Source of the DNA: Geosiphon pyriformis
Taxonomy: Eukaryota > Glomeromycota > Glomeromycetes > Archaeosporales > Geosiphonaceae
Reading direction: 5' to 3'
Length of the DNA stretch: 64,000 nucleotides
NCBI GenBank assembly: GCA_016748015.1
Contig: JAAOMT010000040.1
Coordinates: 446,028 to 510,027 of the forward strand
Positions 22,329-34,024 of this stretch are shown one piece after another. A program made the position numbers and the translations under genes. Numbering within the stretch: the stretch's first letter is position 1; each line of letters opens with the position of its first letter. Below the pieces are notes generated by a model. It saw only the letters and a list, made by a program, of their open reading frames with translations, was not told the origin of the DNA and did no database searches.

Positions 22329-24128
22329 CTAGTTATTTGAATTGATTCTGTTGTGGTTATTCTGCAATTGATTTTGGGGTGTGAATTGGTTATGTTGAAC
22401 CAATCTTCTTGCTGGTACTTGATATTGTTGAGTGGGTGGTGTCTGATATGGCTGAATTGGTAAAGGTTGCTGATATTGTTGCTGCATTGATTGTGGAGCT
22501 GGTGGATAGTAGTTTTGATTTTGTGGTCTTGGTGAATAATAGGTTGGTGGTGGAGATTGGTAATAGGATTGTTATGGTGAAGAGTAATGTTGATTACTCC
22601 TGTTTTGTTGGTCTTTTTGCAATTTCCTACAATCTCGTTTCCAGTGTCTTGGAATTCCACAATAATGACAATTTTGAGATTAGTTGTTGGATGGTAATCC
22701 AAAATTGTTTTGGTTGTGTCGTTGTGATGGTTGATATCTTTGTGGTTGTTACTGCTGTTGTTGTTGGTTTGTAAAATAGCTTTCAACTTTTTTTGTGAGT
22801 TGGTCTATCTTTTCTTCAGCTGCTGAGCTGGTTTCTCCAATTGCAAGGTTTACAAGCTTGGTGTGATTTGCTTCTTCTATTGCCATTTCATAGCTCTTTG
22901 CATGTCTAATAGCAGTTGCTAAGTCTACTGGAGCATGTGAACGGACTTTTTTAATCAGTTTGTCTTTTAATCCTGCTATAAACTGATTCAGAATTTGAGC
23001 ATCAGAATAGTAGTCATTGGTTTCCAATTGTCGGATTCGTCTGAGAAGTTTGTTAAATCTTCCAAGATAGGTCATAACAGATTCAGATGTTTCTTGTTTG
23101 ATATTGTGAAAGTGGTTTCTGAGAGTGATAGAGGTATTGTTGTCAGTGAATTGTTGTAGAAAAGCATCTTTGAATGCTTGCCAGTTTTCAAATGGTTCTT
23201 CTAAATTTTCAAACCATTCTTCTGCTGTTCCTTGGAGAAAGTAGGAAATTGCTTTGAGCATTCTTGCTGCAATTCAACCATTTGCATCTCCTGCTTTTTG
23301 AACCTTGTCAAGCCATTCTTGAGGACTGGTATCATTGTTTTTACCAGTGAATTCTGGGATTTTTGCAATGTAAGCAGTTGCCATTTTTTCTTCATTTTCT
23401 ATAATTTCTTCTAGTTCTGATTCAGTTTCTTTACTTTCTAAGCTTTCTAAGTGATTTCTTTCATTTTCTTGTAAGTAATTAATGATATTGGCACTTGTTG
23501 ATATTGGTTCCTGCTGTTGAGTAGAATTTCTAGGTGACTGAAAATCTTCTGGTCTGGAGAAATGGCTAAGTGGTAAATTTGGTGTTTGTGGTTAAACAAA
23601 TAAAATTGGAAATGGTGTAATAGAAAGCGGTAATTTGACACTGGTTCCTTGTTCAGGTGTTTGCAAGTGTTTAACAGTTGTCTTTTGTAGTGTTGAAGTG
23701 TTTGGAGTGGTTCTTGAGTATTGTTTCAATCTTTGTTTGCCTTTGTTGCTTGTTTCTGTCTCTGATTCAAAGTCAAAAGAGTATTTAGACTGTACTGGGT
23801 ATTTTTTTTCACAATACTCAATAATGTTAAAATTAAGTTCTTGAAAGTAAGTAGCAAGTGTTTCACTGTTCAGATCTTCTGTTCCCAATTGTGAATAGTG
23901 CACTAAATTATTGTAGAGGTTGCTTCTAACTTCTGAAATGTTGTAGTTTCTAAAAAGATAATTGTTAATGCAGTTTTCAATGTATTGGTATACTGATTTC
24001 TTTACAACTTCAATTCCGTCTGGAATGTTGAATCTTTGCTTGCAGTGGATGTAAATTGACTGATAATACTCTAGAGTTGCTGTGTCTGGTGTGGTCACCA
24101 CTTTGAATTTGTTGTTGCTGTGTTATTT

Positions 24129-24146
24129 CTATGGGAGAGCACCAAA
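24129..24146 (-). other. Element B primer-binding site
   Basis: The minus strand reads TTTGGTGCTCTCCCATAG directly after the 5' LTR. TGGTGC would pair with a tRNA ending GCACCA. Elements A and D also have TTTGGTG right after their 5' LTRs but diverge afterwards. The specific tRNA is not identified. Confidence 0.6.
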
Positions 24147-25138
24147 TGTTACTGGAGGTTTTTGGTCTCTTTTCTTAAATGTTGGTAATGTTGATTTGCT
24201 GTGAATTCACGTTTTCAGGAAGTAGTTGAACCTCCAATAACTGAATTTATCTTCAAATTATCTTCTATAATTTGAACTGCTGGGCTTATAAGTGGAATGG
24301 CCAATTTCTTGCCAGTTACTTTATGTAGTTACGTTGTAGTAAACATTAACTCTTTTCCAGAAATTGCTCATCTGGAAGCTCACTAAAAATATGTAGTTAC
24401 TTTGCTGTGAAAGTCAACTCTTCTACAGGAATCTTGTCTGTAGACTACTCTAATGATTGTAATAAGAAAAAAATAAATAAATAAAAGAAATGTAAAAGAA
24501 ATAAAATTCTGTCAAGGGAAACGTTTTCTATCCAGGCCTGGAGTTGCTAACAGTTTACTGAAATTGGTAGCTAATCAATTTCGAAATGTTAGTTGGGTTT
24601 TGGGGATTTTCCAAGTGCAATAATTAAAGAACTTGGTTTTTCAAATTATTTGATATTTATTTCTTTTTGTGTGTATAGGAATGATTCTAAGTGATAAATC
24701 TAAAGTAAGATACATTTTCCAGAAGAGAAAAGCTCTTCTTTTATACAACTTGTTGTAGTACTAGTTTATAAACTTGCACTTTTTCTTTTTGCTCAAATTT
24801 CGGTGAACTAAAGATACATTTTGATGAACTACAAGTTATTTTGCTGAACTATTGATTAATTTGGGTGAACTATTCATAATTTCGGCGAATTTTTTATAAA
24901 TTTCGGCGAATTTCTGTAAATTTCGGCGAATTTTTGAATGTTACAAAGTTCAGGGTATTGTGTAATTTGATCATCCTACTTTCTGTTATACTAAATAGAT
25001 TATTTTAATTGAATCGTGATATGTAATAATTGTTTAAATAATAAATGATAATTTGATTTAATATTAATATACTAATGAATTATAGGAATTATAAGGGTAA
25101 TTTCATGCTAATTAATAGCTAAAATTCTACTGGTAACA
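24147..25138 (-). repeat. 5' LTR of element B
   Basis: 992 bp, TGTTACT at 24147 and GGTAACA ending at 25138. Contains the motif array at 24797-24931. Its outer neighbour is LINE sequence. Confidence 0.9.
24797..24931 (-). repeat. Short motif array in B 5' LTR (about 7 units)
   Basis: About seven units with a core such as TTCGCCGAAAT (minus strand). Three tight units at 24887-24931 are nearly identical and account for most of the length difference from the 3' LTR. Confidence 0.7.
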
Positions 25139-28100
25139 GTGTTAATGGTGCTTTTGAATCTTTAATAGGCCGTTGGGAGTCTTTGGATGTTGATAAGGCT
25201 TTGTCTGTTCAAACTTTATTGGATTCTGGTGTGGATTTTGATCATGTACATTTGGCTTTTTTTAGTGTGCAAAAATTATATTGTGCCTTCAAGCTTGCTG
25301 AGTCTTTGCAAGCTGAAAAGTCAAGAATTAAGTCAGCTGTTAATAAACAAATAAAAAATTTTGAAGTTAATAAAGGTCACATAATTAGAAGCATATTAGA
25401 GCATCCTTTTCAAAAAATTGTTTTAGACCATCTGGTAATTAAGGATAAGCTGATTTTGAAACCCAATCTGGTTAAAACCAGAGTGGATAATGTAATAAAA
25501 GGCTAAATTAGAAATTGTGAAGTGATAAAAGATTTCTCTAATAATTGATCTCATCAATATCAGCCTTTAGAGTATGTTTTTAATGATGTTTTTTCAAATA
25601 TAATGTATTCAATTAGTTTTGATAAGTTGCTCGGTGTGGTTTTTGATCTGCCTGATGACAAGGCTGCTGGTTTTTCTGGGGTCTTAAACAAGCTTTAGAA
25701 GCATTGTGACAAATCAGTTTTGGATATGCTTTTGGTTTTTTTGAATTCCTGTTTGTTTTGTGAGTTAGTATCTGATGCTTGAAAAAAAGTCTGGATCTTG
25801 ATGATTTTTAAGCTGTATAAGTAAGAGAAAGTTTTTATGAATATCTGACCTATTGTTTTAATTAAGACTGTTTGCAAAATTCTTTTTAAGATTCTCTTGA
25901 ACAGGATTTCTTTGGCACACAGCACTTTTGATGTTTTGCAAGGGGACAACTTCTTGGTTTTAAAAGATACAACTATACAATCTCCTATTTTTGCCATTGG
26001 TTCAGTTATTAAGAATACATTGAAAAAAAACTATGAACTCTGGCTGATCTTATAGAACATGCAAAAAGTCTATGATTCAGTTGGGTGGGAGCATCTTAGG
26101 AGAAGCTTGGTCAAGATAAAAATGTGTGATAGATTCATTAAATTTTTTGGTGGAATTTACAATGGTCATGTTAACAGGGTTATGATGAATTTTGGTTTAA
26201 TGGATGAATATCAGATACATGATAGTTTGGATCAGGAGAAAGTGTTCTTGCCTCTTCTTTGGCACATATTTTATGATCCTCTTTTATGTAAAGTCAAGAA
26301 ACAGGAAAGTATGTGTAAATATAGATTGAATTCTCATTTTGTTACCAAAACTAATCATGTAGAATTTTAGACTGGATTGACATTTTTTCTTGCTACTGGT
26401 GCTTTTGTTGATAATATGATATGAGTTGGCAGCAGTCAGGCTGCAACTCAACACATTTTTAATGTTGCTAGCAAATTTTTTAAAATCAATGACATCTTTA
26501 TTAATAATAACAAGACAGTGGTTATCCCTATCAATTGCAGAGTTGAATTTTTCTCTTTGTTAATCAGTGGTTTGTCTATTTCCATTACCAAAAAGAGAGA
26601 GTCTCATCACTACTTGGGTATCTTTTTGTCTATGGATGGTTTGTTGAAGCCTAGTTTGGCTAAGACACATTCAGATGTCAGGTTTTTTGCCAATTTTGTG
26701 CTAAGAAAAGCCATTTCAGATAAGCAGTTCTTGTATTTGGTGTTGGTAGTTCTCTATCCTATTGTTAGCTACAGAACACAGTTCAGTTTTATTCCTATTG
26801 GGGTGTGTAAAAAGTAGGATGTTTTGATTTACAAAGTATTAAAATTGAAATCTGGTCTGTCTTTTGACTTTCCCAGTAATGCATTTTACCACCCTTTGTT
26901 GTATGGTTTGAAACCTTTTGAGCAAGTCCAGGCTGAAAGCAAGATGGTTTCTGTTGTGTGTTTTATGAACTCTGTTAATATTTTGGGTTAGTTGTTTTTG
27001 CACAGGTTTCATGACTTACAGATTCTGTCTTAGAGTCCACTCCACCCTTTGGTTTCTCCAGCTCATATTAGAGTCAGTGCTTCTGATAAATTTTTGGCAG
27101 ATGTGGTTTGTATTTTTTTTGGATGTAGTCTGTCTTTGAGTGGTTATGTAAACAATATTTTTCATTTTTGTGGTGAAACTTTTATGTTATCTGTTCTTGG
27201 CAAGTTTGATTATTTTAAGTTTCTTCTGTTTCTTTGGTGATATCATTGCTTTCATGGAACAGCTTCACAATAAAGATGGAATCATTTTTAATTGAAAGAT
27301 CTTTAAGCATTGGAAAAGACTGGATCTGCATGGCTTGGTTCTTAATTGGTTTAGGCTTTCTGTCAATTTTCTCAATGATGTGGCTTTTTCTCCTGTTTGT
27401 TCTTCTTTATTGGGTGTTTTTGAACCTTCAGATGTCTTGGGATCTGGTAGATTTGAATTGGTTTATGATTGTTTGTTGAGTCTTATGGTTGATGGCCTTT
27501 CTGTCTATACGGATGGATCTCTAAGAGGCTTGGAGAGTATTGACATAAGAGCTGGAGCTGTGACCTTTTTTGAGAATATAAGCTTGGGTTTGGATGTTAA
27601 GGTTTCTGGTCTGATGTTTTCTACTTTGGTTGAGTTGCAGGCCATCGCATTGGCTTTTGAGTGTATTCCTCTTTTTAGCTTGGTTAGCATCTTTATGGAC
27701 AGTTAGGTTGTCTTGGATGTATGTAAATTGGAATTAGATTTAGTTTGTCTGGATTTTTGGAATCGCTGTTGGGTCAAGTACTGGCACATTGTGAACATTA
27801 TTAGGAAAAAAAATTTGAATATTAGCTGGCACAAAATAAAAGGTCATTCAAGAATCATGAGTAATGAATGTGTTAACATACTTGCTAATACAGCTTTTTT
27901 TTCTCCCTGGTGTCTTCCTTTTTGTGTAAAAGAACATTGTATTTTGGCTAAAGATAGTGTTGTTTCTGGTAATTTTAGACATTTTGTATGAGGAATCTTT
28001 TAGTCTATTTGTCATGTATACTGAGAAGTTGGTTCAAATTCTAGAGTTTTGAATAATAGTCTGTACTTGAACATTGATTGGCTTAGCTCATCATTGGTAT

Positions 28101-28931
28101 GGCATCCAGACTTGTACATGGCAGCTGACTTTACTAATAAATCTACAGCTAGTGCTTGAACATATTTTATGAAGGCTTTGTATCATCAACTGCCAGTAAC
28201 TATTTGGAAGCACCTATATAATAGATGTTACTTCAGTGTGCTGTGTTTATATTGTGGTAATGTAGAAATTTCTGATCATGTCTTTTTTTGTGTGGTTAAT
28301 GATCATATTTGTCATCATTTGTTAAATGCTTATGTGGCTGCTTGGGGTGTGCTTTCTGGTTTTATCATCACTTCTTTAGTTGTTTTTTAAATGTTGTCCT
28401 TTTGTATTTCTAATGTTACAGTTTGCATGGTTGTTTGTAAGGGCTTTGTTTTCAAGAAGTGGTTTCGGGAAGCTGCATCTGTCTTTAAGAGTTTTAAATT
28501 AACTAGTCAGAAGGTTGTAAAGTTTGTGTACGATTTCTGTCTTGCTTTCAAGAACAAAATTTGGTTGATCTGCACTAAGCATTATGGTTTTATGGAAAAG
28601 AATAGGCTGATACTATGTAATAGTTTGGCTCTGGTTTCAGTTTCTGGGCTGTCTACAGTGTTTTCTGCAGGTGTGATTAAATTGCTGGATATTGCTAAGA
28701 TGTTTGGCATTGGTTTTGAATTTTATAGATCTAGTTTGTTTTTTACAGGTTTTAGGGACTCAGTTTCAGTATATATAGGTGCTTAGTGTTGTCTTGATCA
28801 GCTTGAGTGGCTGGTTGCATGTAAAAAATGCATGATTCACATTTAGTTTAGATTAATCATTTAATGTATTGTACTAGGTAGTGTTTAGACCTCATTTGTA
28901 AAATATAATAAAAAAAAAAAAAAAAAAAAAA
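25139..28931 (+). mobile_element. LINE G: 3' part of ORF2 and poly(A) tail
   Basis: Plus-strand LINE sequence beginning in mid-ORF2 directly against the LTR of B, running through RT, RNase H and a carboxyl-terminal domain to a 3' UTR and an A-run at 28908-28931. May be the other half of LINE F. The next LINE (H) begins immediately after the A-run. Confidence 0.88.
25141..28786 (+). pseudogene. LINE G ORF2: RT, RNase H and C-terminal domain, broken
   Basis: Landmarks in order: pre-RT helical region (25183-25506), RT finger and palm (LPDDKAAGFSG near 25650; YDSVGWEHLR near 26070; LLWHIFYDPL near 26260; active-site box near 26410, now VDNMI where VDD is expected), thumb (26520-26817), RNase H (27495-27960; YTDGS, ELQAIALAFE and MDS catalytic positions present, last Asp changed to Asn in NILAN), and a carboxyl-terminal CLYCG..H zinc-like site (28245-28290). 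Many stops. Reverse transcribes the LINE when intact; not functional here. Confidence 0.85.
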
Positions 28932-30509
28932 GTAAATTAAAAAACTTTTTGTCTTTTTAATTTTATGACCATAATCAAAGCAAAGAATAAAAAAGCTGCA
29001 CTTAATATCTTTCCTGAAATATTTAATAAAATTTCAACTAAAAAAGCTCTCTTTGTTGTAGAAGCAACCAAACAAAATATTTTAAAAATCTTTTCTTTAT
29101 CTAGTAATTGTAAAATGCTGCTTTTAGTAGCTACTAAAGCAATTTTTTATTTTTGGCTAGTTTTTTACCAGTAAAAATTCTTTTAAAGAAACATATTTGG
29201 ATTAGTTTCAGTATCATTTTCATTCCAACTAAAAGTCTAAAAGTTTTTAATAACAAACTAGTAAACAAGCTGGTTTTCCTTTTATAGCTTTAACACCTAA
29301 TACTGTTAGCACTATCTTTTCAAAAAAATGGTCAAAAAGACCAAAAGTTCAGAAAAGTGGAGACAATCACTTGCCTTTGCTATTGTTACACCAAATCTCT
29401 TTGTGGTTCCCAATGAAATCTTATGTAAGATCTCTATAGTATTATCTAATATGTCATTCAAGATGGGCCAAAATCAATTATTAACTATATTGCCAAATAT
29501 GACATCTTCTGGCAGATTATTGCCAATTTTAAAAACAAAACATTTATCTTTTGTAGTGTTATCTGTTCTTGAAAAATAGGCTGACCAAATGGAAATTAAA
29601 TCATTTTTTCCTTTAGTTTCTGGTACTGTCACTAATAGTGTTTGGAAAATCATTGCTAATTGTTAAAAGTTTGCTGAGTGGGTGGCCTTTTTTCTGGTGC
29701 TCAATGCTATTTTCAAGATCAAATTGACTTATTTTAAGACTGTTTTTCAGTTTGTACATGGTTTTTTGAATGCAAAGTCAGTATTAAAAGACAATATAAA
29801 GCTTTTTTGTATGGAGTTTGCTTTTTAAAGTCCTTTAGATGCTGCATTTTTAGTTGAGCTTACAAGTTTTGTTTATCTTGTTACTCTTAAAATTACCAAG
29901 TTTTTGGTGGTTTCTGAGTCTGGTTTTTTTTCTGCTGCTATTGTGCTGTATAATATGTTTTTGAGTGTGTCTGTTGCTAATATTAAGTCAGTTTTTGATG
30001 TTTTTGGTAAAATTTTTCATGTAATACTAAAGTCTACTGGTGTTTGACAATACATAATTGTTTACTTTAAAGAATTAAATACTACTGTATCTGCTCTTAT
30101 TTATTGATCAATTTTGGTGGGCAAAAATAGTGTTTAAATTTTTTTTTTGCCAATTAAAATAAAACAATTTTGTCTTATGATAGGTTCAAGACCAAGTTAG
30201 TCAACTTTTCTTTTAGTTGCACTGTCTTTGAGATTAGTAATATGATTTTTCAGATTAGTAATCAGATGTATTTTATTTTTTAGTCTTTTGATTCTGGTTA
30301 TCATTTTTGGTTTGCTCTGGTTATATTTGGTTCTCAAGCTAATTTGAATTCTGCTGTTATCAAAACTAATATATTGAGAAAATGTTATATTTGGTGGGAG
30401 ACTTCTGGCTGTTAGTACTGTTTTAGGTGTTAAGAAATAGACCATTTGGCTGTAGATTGTAAAGTGTTTTCACCTCCTCTCTTAAAAGCTCTTAAGATAT
30501 TCAAATCAT
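28932..30509 (+). mobile_element. ORF1-only LINE H, 5' part
   Basis: Begins with a 5' leader (about 28940-28964) and an ATG at 28965 matched by LINE J. It reads a LINE ORF1 (MTIIKAKNKKAAL start, VKKTKSSEKW, FKIKLTYFKTVFQ, LFCMEFA) with stops throughout and reaches the zinc-knuckle/linker region before being cut at 30509 by LTR element A. It continues at 39785. This ORF1 is a different type from that of F. Confidence 0.8.
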
Positions 30510-30976
30510 TGTTACTCATAAAAATATAGAGAATATATATTAGCATAGTTATTAACCAATCAGAAGTAGACATAGTAAAATGTGGAATTCCAGTATTTCT
30601 CTCAGGAATTGCAAAATTCCAGGAATTACAGGATTCTCACAAGGAATTGCAGGATTCTAGAATTCCAGGATTCCTTTCAAAAGAATTGCAGGATTCCAGA
30701 AATTCCAGGATTCCTGTTGTGAAAAATTGAGGAATTGAGGAATTTTAATTATGTATATATAGCAGTAAGATTAGAAGCTAAAAAAACAGATCTCTCAGTT
30801 TAGATTTCATCTAGACAACTTTTTAAACCACAAATAAATAACTGTTTGTTATCTCAAACCCACTGTCATTATCAACACTTTATGTTGATAGTAATTGATA
30901 CTTAACCACACTGGAACAATAGCTCTTGATCATGGCTATTGACAAAATACTAACTTGCAAATCACCTTGGCTTATT

Positions 30977-31016
<40 letters not shown>

Positions 31017-31385
31017 TTCTTGTCTTGATTTTATTGTTGTTTACTAACTCTATTGAGAATTAATGCACGGGGTACTGACATCAGGATAAACGTGACTGGT
31101 AAAAGACCCAGAAATAAGGGTAGAACATTTGATTGAGGATAGCTTACCAGGAGGAATACCAGTCATCAAGCTGAGAAAAAAATTGATGAAACTGCAGTTT
31201 TGGGAAGCTACGGATAAAACTATTACCATTGAATCTCTGTCCATTATACAAAGAACTCAACCAAATCCTTCGGATACAAACCTTTCAGACACAAATCTTC
31301 AGATTACTATCAATTGCAACTAGATTTGAGCACCAAGTTATGGATTTGTTATTTAATCCAACACCAGAAATAGTCATCTGTAATA
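30510..31385 (+). repeat. 5' LTR of element A
   Basis: 876 bp. Contains near-palindromic GGATTCCAGAATTCC-type blocks (30590-30740), a TATATATAG near 30757 (possible TATA box), and a 36-base T-run at 30979-31014 where the 3' LTR has a mixed TTTC/TTTA tract. Confidence 0.92.
30979..31014 (+). repeat. Poly(T) run of 36
   Basis: Uninterrupted T-run in the 5' LTR of A. The 3' LTR has TTTCTTTTCTTTCTTTATTTTC-like sequence here (39379-39420), so the run probably arose by loss of C residues, expansion, or both. Length in the assembly may be unreliable. Confidence 0.9.
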
Positions 31386-31403
31386 TTTGGTGCTTCCTGT
31401 GAA
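31386..31403 (+). other. Element A primer-binding site
   Basis: TTTGGTGCTTCCTGTGAAA directly follows the 5' LTR. TGGTGC matches the start of the B site, then the sequences diverge. The tRNA partner is not known. Confidence 0.55.
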
Positions 31404-31444
31404 ATATAATCCTACAGAGAACTAGTACCAACACAAATCTAAAA

Positions 31445-32630
31445 GTGGCAAAATCAGAAAACATAAGAGCAAACCATCTAGGATTCACGAAATTCTTATT
31501 TCAACACTACTGTCAACATTTGGGATTAAATCACAACCACATATCAGCAGAATCAGCTTTCAATTTCTACGTCAATGAAAAAATTGCCTATCTGTTAGGA
31601 ACACTAGTAAATATTGAATCAGCAAGAGAAGTCTTTTACAGTGAATTAATTCAAAATACCAATCTGCCAACAAATCACAATTTTGTCTCCATCATCATGG
31701 AAATTAACAAAAAAATTGAACACCACACACAACAAAAATACTCCATTACTTATGCGAGCAAAGGCAAAGGAAAACTGCAAACACTAGCAGTAACACCCAA
31801 AAGAATACAACCACCTACTTGGAAGAAAACAAGAGTTAAGTCCCCAACTAATCCATCATACCACTATACACCCGGAAGTGCCATTAATATTATATCTACT
31901 GGCACAGCCACATCAAACATGACATCAGCATTTGGACAATTCCCATTCCAAAGTAAACAAAAGAAAGCAGAGTTATTAGAACTATATGATGCATATTTTG
32001 AAGGATTTAACTCGCGATCATCAATATTATCAGAACTCTGATTGCCACCATCTCCTCCAGATTTCGGAATTTCTGATCCATGGGAAGTAACGGAATCAGA
32101 AAAAGAGGAAGAAAAAGAAGCTGAAGATCAAGAATTCACTTACCAGAACCTGATTGCTGAAAACCTGGAATTTGAAACCCCGAATTTTCAAACCCAGCAA
32201 AATCTAAACCCAGAAAATCCAGAAATCAAAACTCCAAATATTCAGACACCACCAACTCAGGATAATCAAAATCCCAATTTAATAAATCAACAAAACTTAC
32301 CTCCAGTAATTATTATCAATCAACTACCAATTAATCCAATAGCTGAACCCATACAACTGCCACTTCAACTATCACCCCAACAACCTATGCAACAACAACC
32401 ATTTTAACTACCACCACAACAACTCAACTTAGATCCAATGGCCTACGCACCAATTGCAAAACTTGACAATTTTATCAGCAAAGAAAATGACACCCAAATA
32501 TGGCTCAACAATATTGAAAAAGCCATAGTGGCCAACGAATGGAATGATGATAAAGCCCTTCAAGTGATCCCCTATTTTCTCAAAGATACCGCCAACTTGT
32601 AGTATTAGAGTCTAGCCACCAAACCAATAA
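31445..32630 (+). pseudogene. Element A gag (truncated)
   Basis: In frame from 31445: gag amino-terminal domain with HYCQHLGL, AESAFNFYVNEKIAYLLG and EINKKIEHHTQQKYS (to about 31740), a proline-rich linker, stop at 32039, an acidic stretch with PPSPPDFGIS then Asn/Gln/Pro-rich sequence, stop at 32405 (TAA for CAA), and the first capsid helices (IAKLDNF to YFLKDTA, 32440-32600). Stops follow near 32600. The frame then jumps at about 32630 to the cysteine-rich module, so the rest of capsid, the CCHC knuckle and the protease are missing. Confidence 0.8.
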
Positions 32631-32639
32631 AAAAGCTGT

Positions 32640-34021
32640 CATATATACTTCTCAAATGCAAGGACTGTGAGAAGAAACTGTTCTCAATGGGAGTTTGGGT
32701 AGTGCTAGACAAAGACTACTGGACACGAATTCATTACTATTGCAAGCCCTGCCATAGGAAACAATATGGCTACCCAAAAAGACAAAGCAAGTGAGACAAC
32801 AAATCATGTCTCACTTGCAGCAAACAATTACTCAACAAAGGAATGTGAAACAACATTTCTGGTCAAAAAGGAATGTGTGACATTTTATGCCAATACACAA
32901 TCCTCATCAATGACTGGGTAAGTCATGGTATGCTCATCACAGCAGCATGGCACTGAGCTATATCCTGCTTAGATGGCTATCTACATGATGAGGACAAGAT
33001 TTGGCAAATAGTCAATGTCAAAGTAGAAGGCACTTTATCCAGTAAAATTCTGAAGATCAAGAATAACCCTTCAGAACCAACAGACATTGTTTTGGTTCTC
33101 AACCCAGACACTTTCATCAACTTAGAAAACAGCCCAGAAGAATTCCATAAACACTATCAGAATCTAGCACCCACAAGAGAAAAGCAAAAACAATGCTTGG
33201 AAGAAATCAACACCCAATTATGTGACCACTGTTTGATTCCATGTGACTTCCAATTCTGTGATGATTGTAACCTTATCTACAATCCACTACCACGCATGAT
33301 CTACATGATCCCTGAAAAAAAAAAACCAATTAACAGCTGCACATCAGAATTGGAATCGAGTTCCAATCCCGATTCAAACTTCGATAACAACAATAATGAA
33401 AATAACAGTTCCAACTCCATTCAAAATGGCTATAACAATGACAATAATTCCAACTCAAATTCAAACTCTGATTCAAACTATGAACAATATATTGCACTCT
33501 CTGACCTCACCAAAAAGCAAGAACTGAAATGGTTCAGTGATAATGATGAAGGTATTATGCCAGAATGTGTGCATAATATTGATGCAGAATTTGATCTGAG
33601 ATATCCAGGAAAAGATGCCATCAAATTAGAACCTCATTTGCGCACTTGCATCAATCTGAAAATAGCACTGGAAATTCTAGCAACAACAATAGTTCAATTA
33701 GCATTTAGGAGTAGTTTAGCAAAAAAGTGAATAAACATCAGAGGAGAAATAATTGATGCAGGATATGTGGAAAATATTATTGCTATGCTACAAAATGACT
33801 CAGAAAAGGCCTATGTTATAGAGCCAAATGAAAGGATAGCACAGGCAATATTCCTGTCTCTGGTAAAAATAGCTCAGTTAATTTCAGTGGAAAATAGAAA
33901 AGAATTAGGAATAACAGCAAGAGGGATACAGAGATTTGGATCAACAGGTAGAATAGATGTACCAGTCAATATGGTGAAGGAAGAAATTATTGGCCAAGGA
34001 AAAATTATCTCAACTGGTTAA
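32640..34021 (+). pseudogene. Element A cysteine-rich module and dUTPase
   Basis: Same frame as gag. CKDCEKKL and YYCKPCHRKQYG (32660-32770) form the Cys/His module, CDHCLIPC...FCDDC (33220-33270) a second small Cys cluster, then an Asn/Ser-rich spacer (33360-33480) and the dUTPase: motif 1 AEFDLRYPG (33585), motif 2 region with FRSSLAKK and a stop at 33728, motif 3 GEIIDAGYVEN (33745), motif 4 NERIAQAIFL (33825), motif 5 RFGSTGRID (33930). Catalytic Asp is kept. One stop inside the domain makes it inactive as it stands. Confidence 0.85.
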
Positions 34022-34024
34022 ACA

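Larger units (their letters stand above)
19845..24101 (-). pseudogene. Element B gag-pol, 5' part (capsid to start of RT)
   Basis: One continuous minus-strand frame of about 1,419 codons from ATG 24101 to the gap, broken only by stops (at 23592, 23262, 22746, 22326, 21339, 20949 and others). Order: gag amino-terminal domain (24101-23600); capsid with FLQGTAEEWFENL (23261-22749); CCHC zinc knuckle CHYCGIPRHWKRDC (about 22630-22680); Gln/Tyr/Pro-rich linker; aspartic protease; cysteine-rich module; helical region (21308-20952); dUTPase (20942-20097); lead-in to RT. There is no frame change between gag and pol, so a single polyprotein is implied. The stops I compared read as Gln, Trp or Arg codons changed by C-to-T or G-to-A. 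Confidence 0.88.
15424..25138 (-). mobile_element. LTR retrotransposon B (Ty3-like with dUTPase, minus strand)
   Basis: About 9.7 kb on the minus strand: 5' LTR 25138-24147, primer site, one long gag-pol frame from 24101, an 847-N gap, then RNase H, integrase, post-pol ORF, polypurine tract and 3' LTR 16372-15424. Termini are TGTTACC..GGTAACA. The flanks are element C on the left and a LINE on the right, and the flanking bases (GCCAT and GTGTT) are not a duplication. It is the least decayed LTR element here: protease, dUTPase and integrase keep their catalytic residues, and each stop I checked in gag-pol can be read as one or two C-to-T or G-to-A steps from the expected codon. Confidence 0.9.

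Noticed and set aside
22208-22786. Frames of 192 aa (minus) and 121 aa (plus) over the zinc-knuckle and linker region
   Set aside because: Shadows of the gag-pol frame of B; His/Asn/Thr-rich and Val-rich translations without motifs, while the true frame has the CCHC knuckle.
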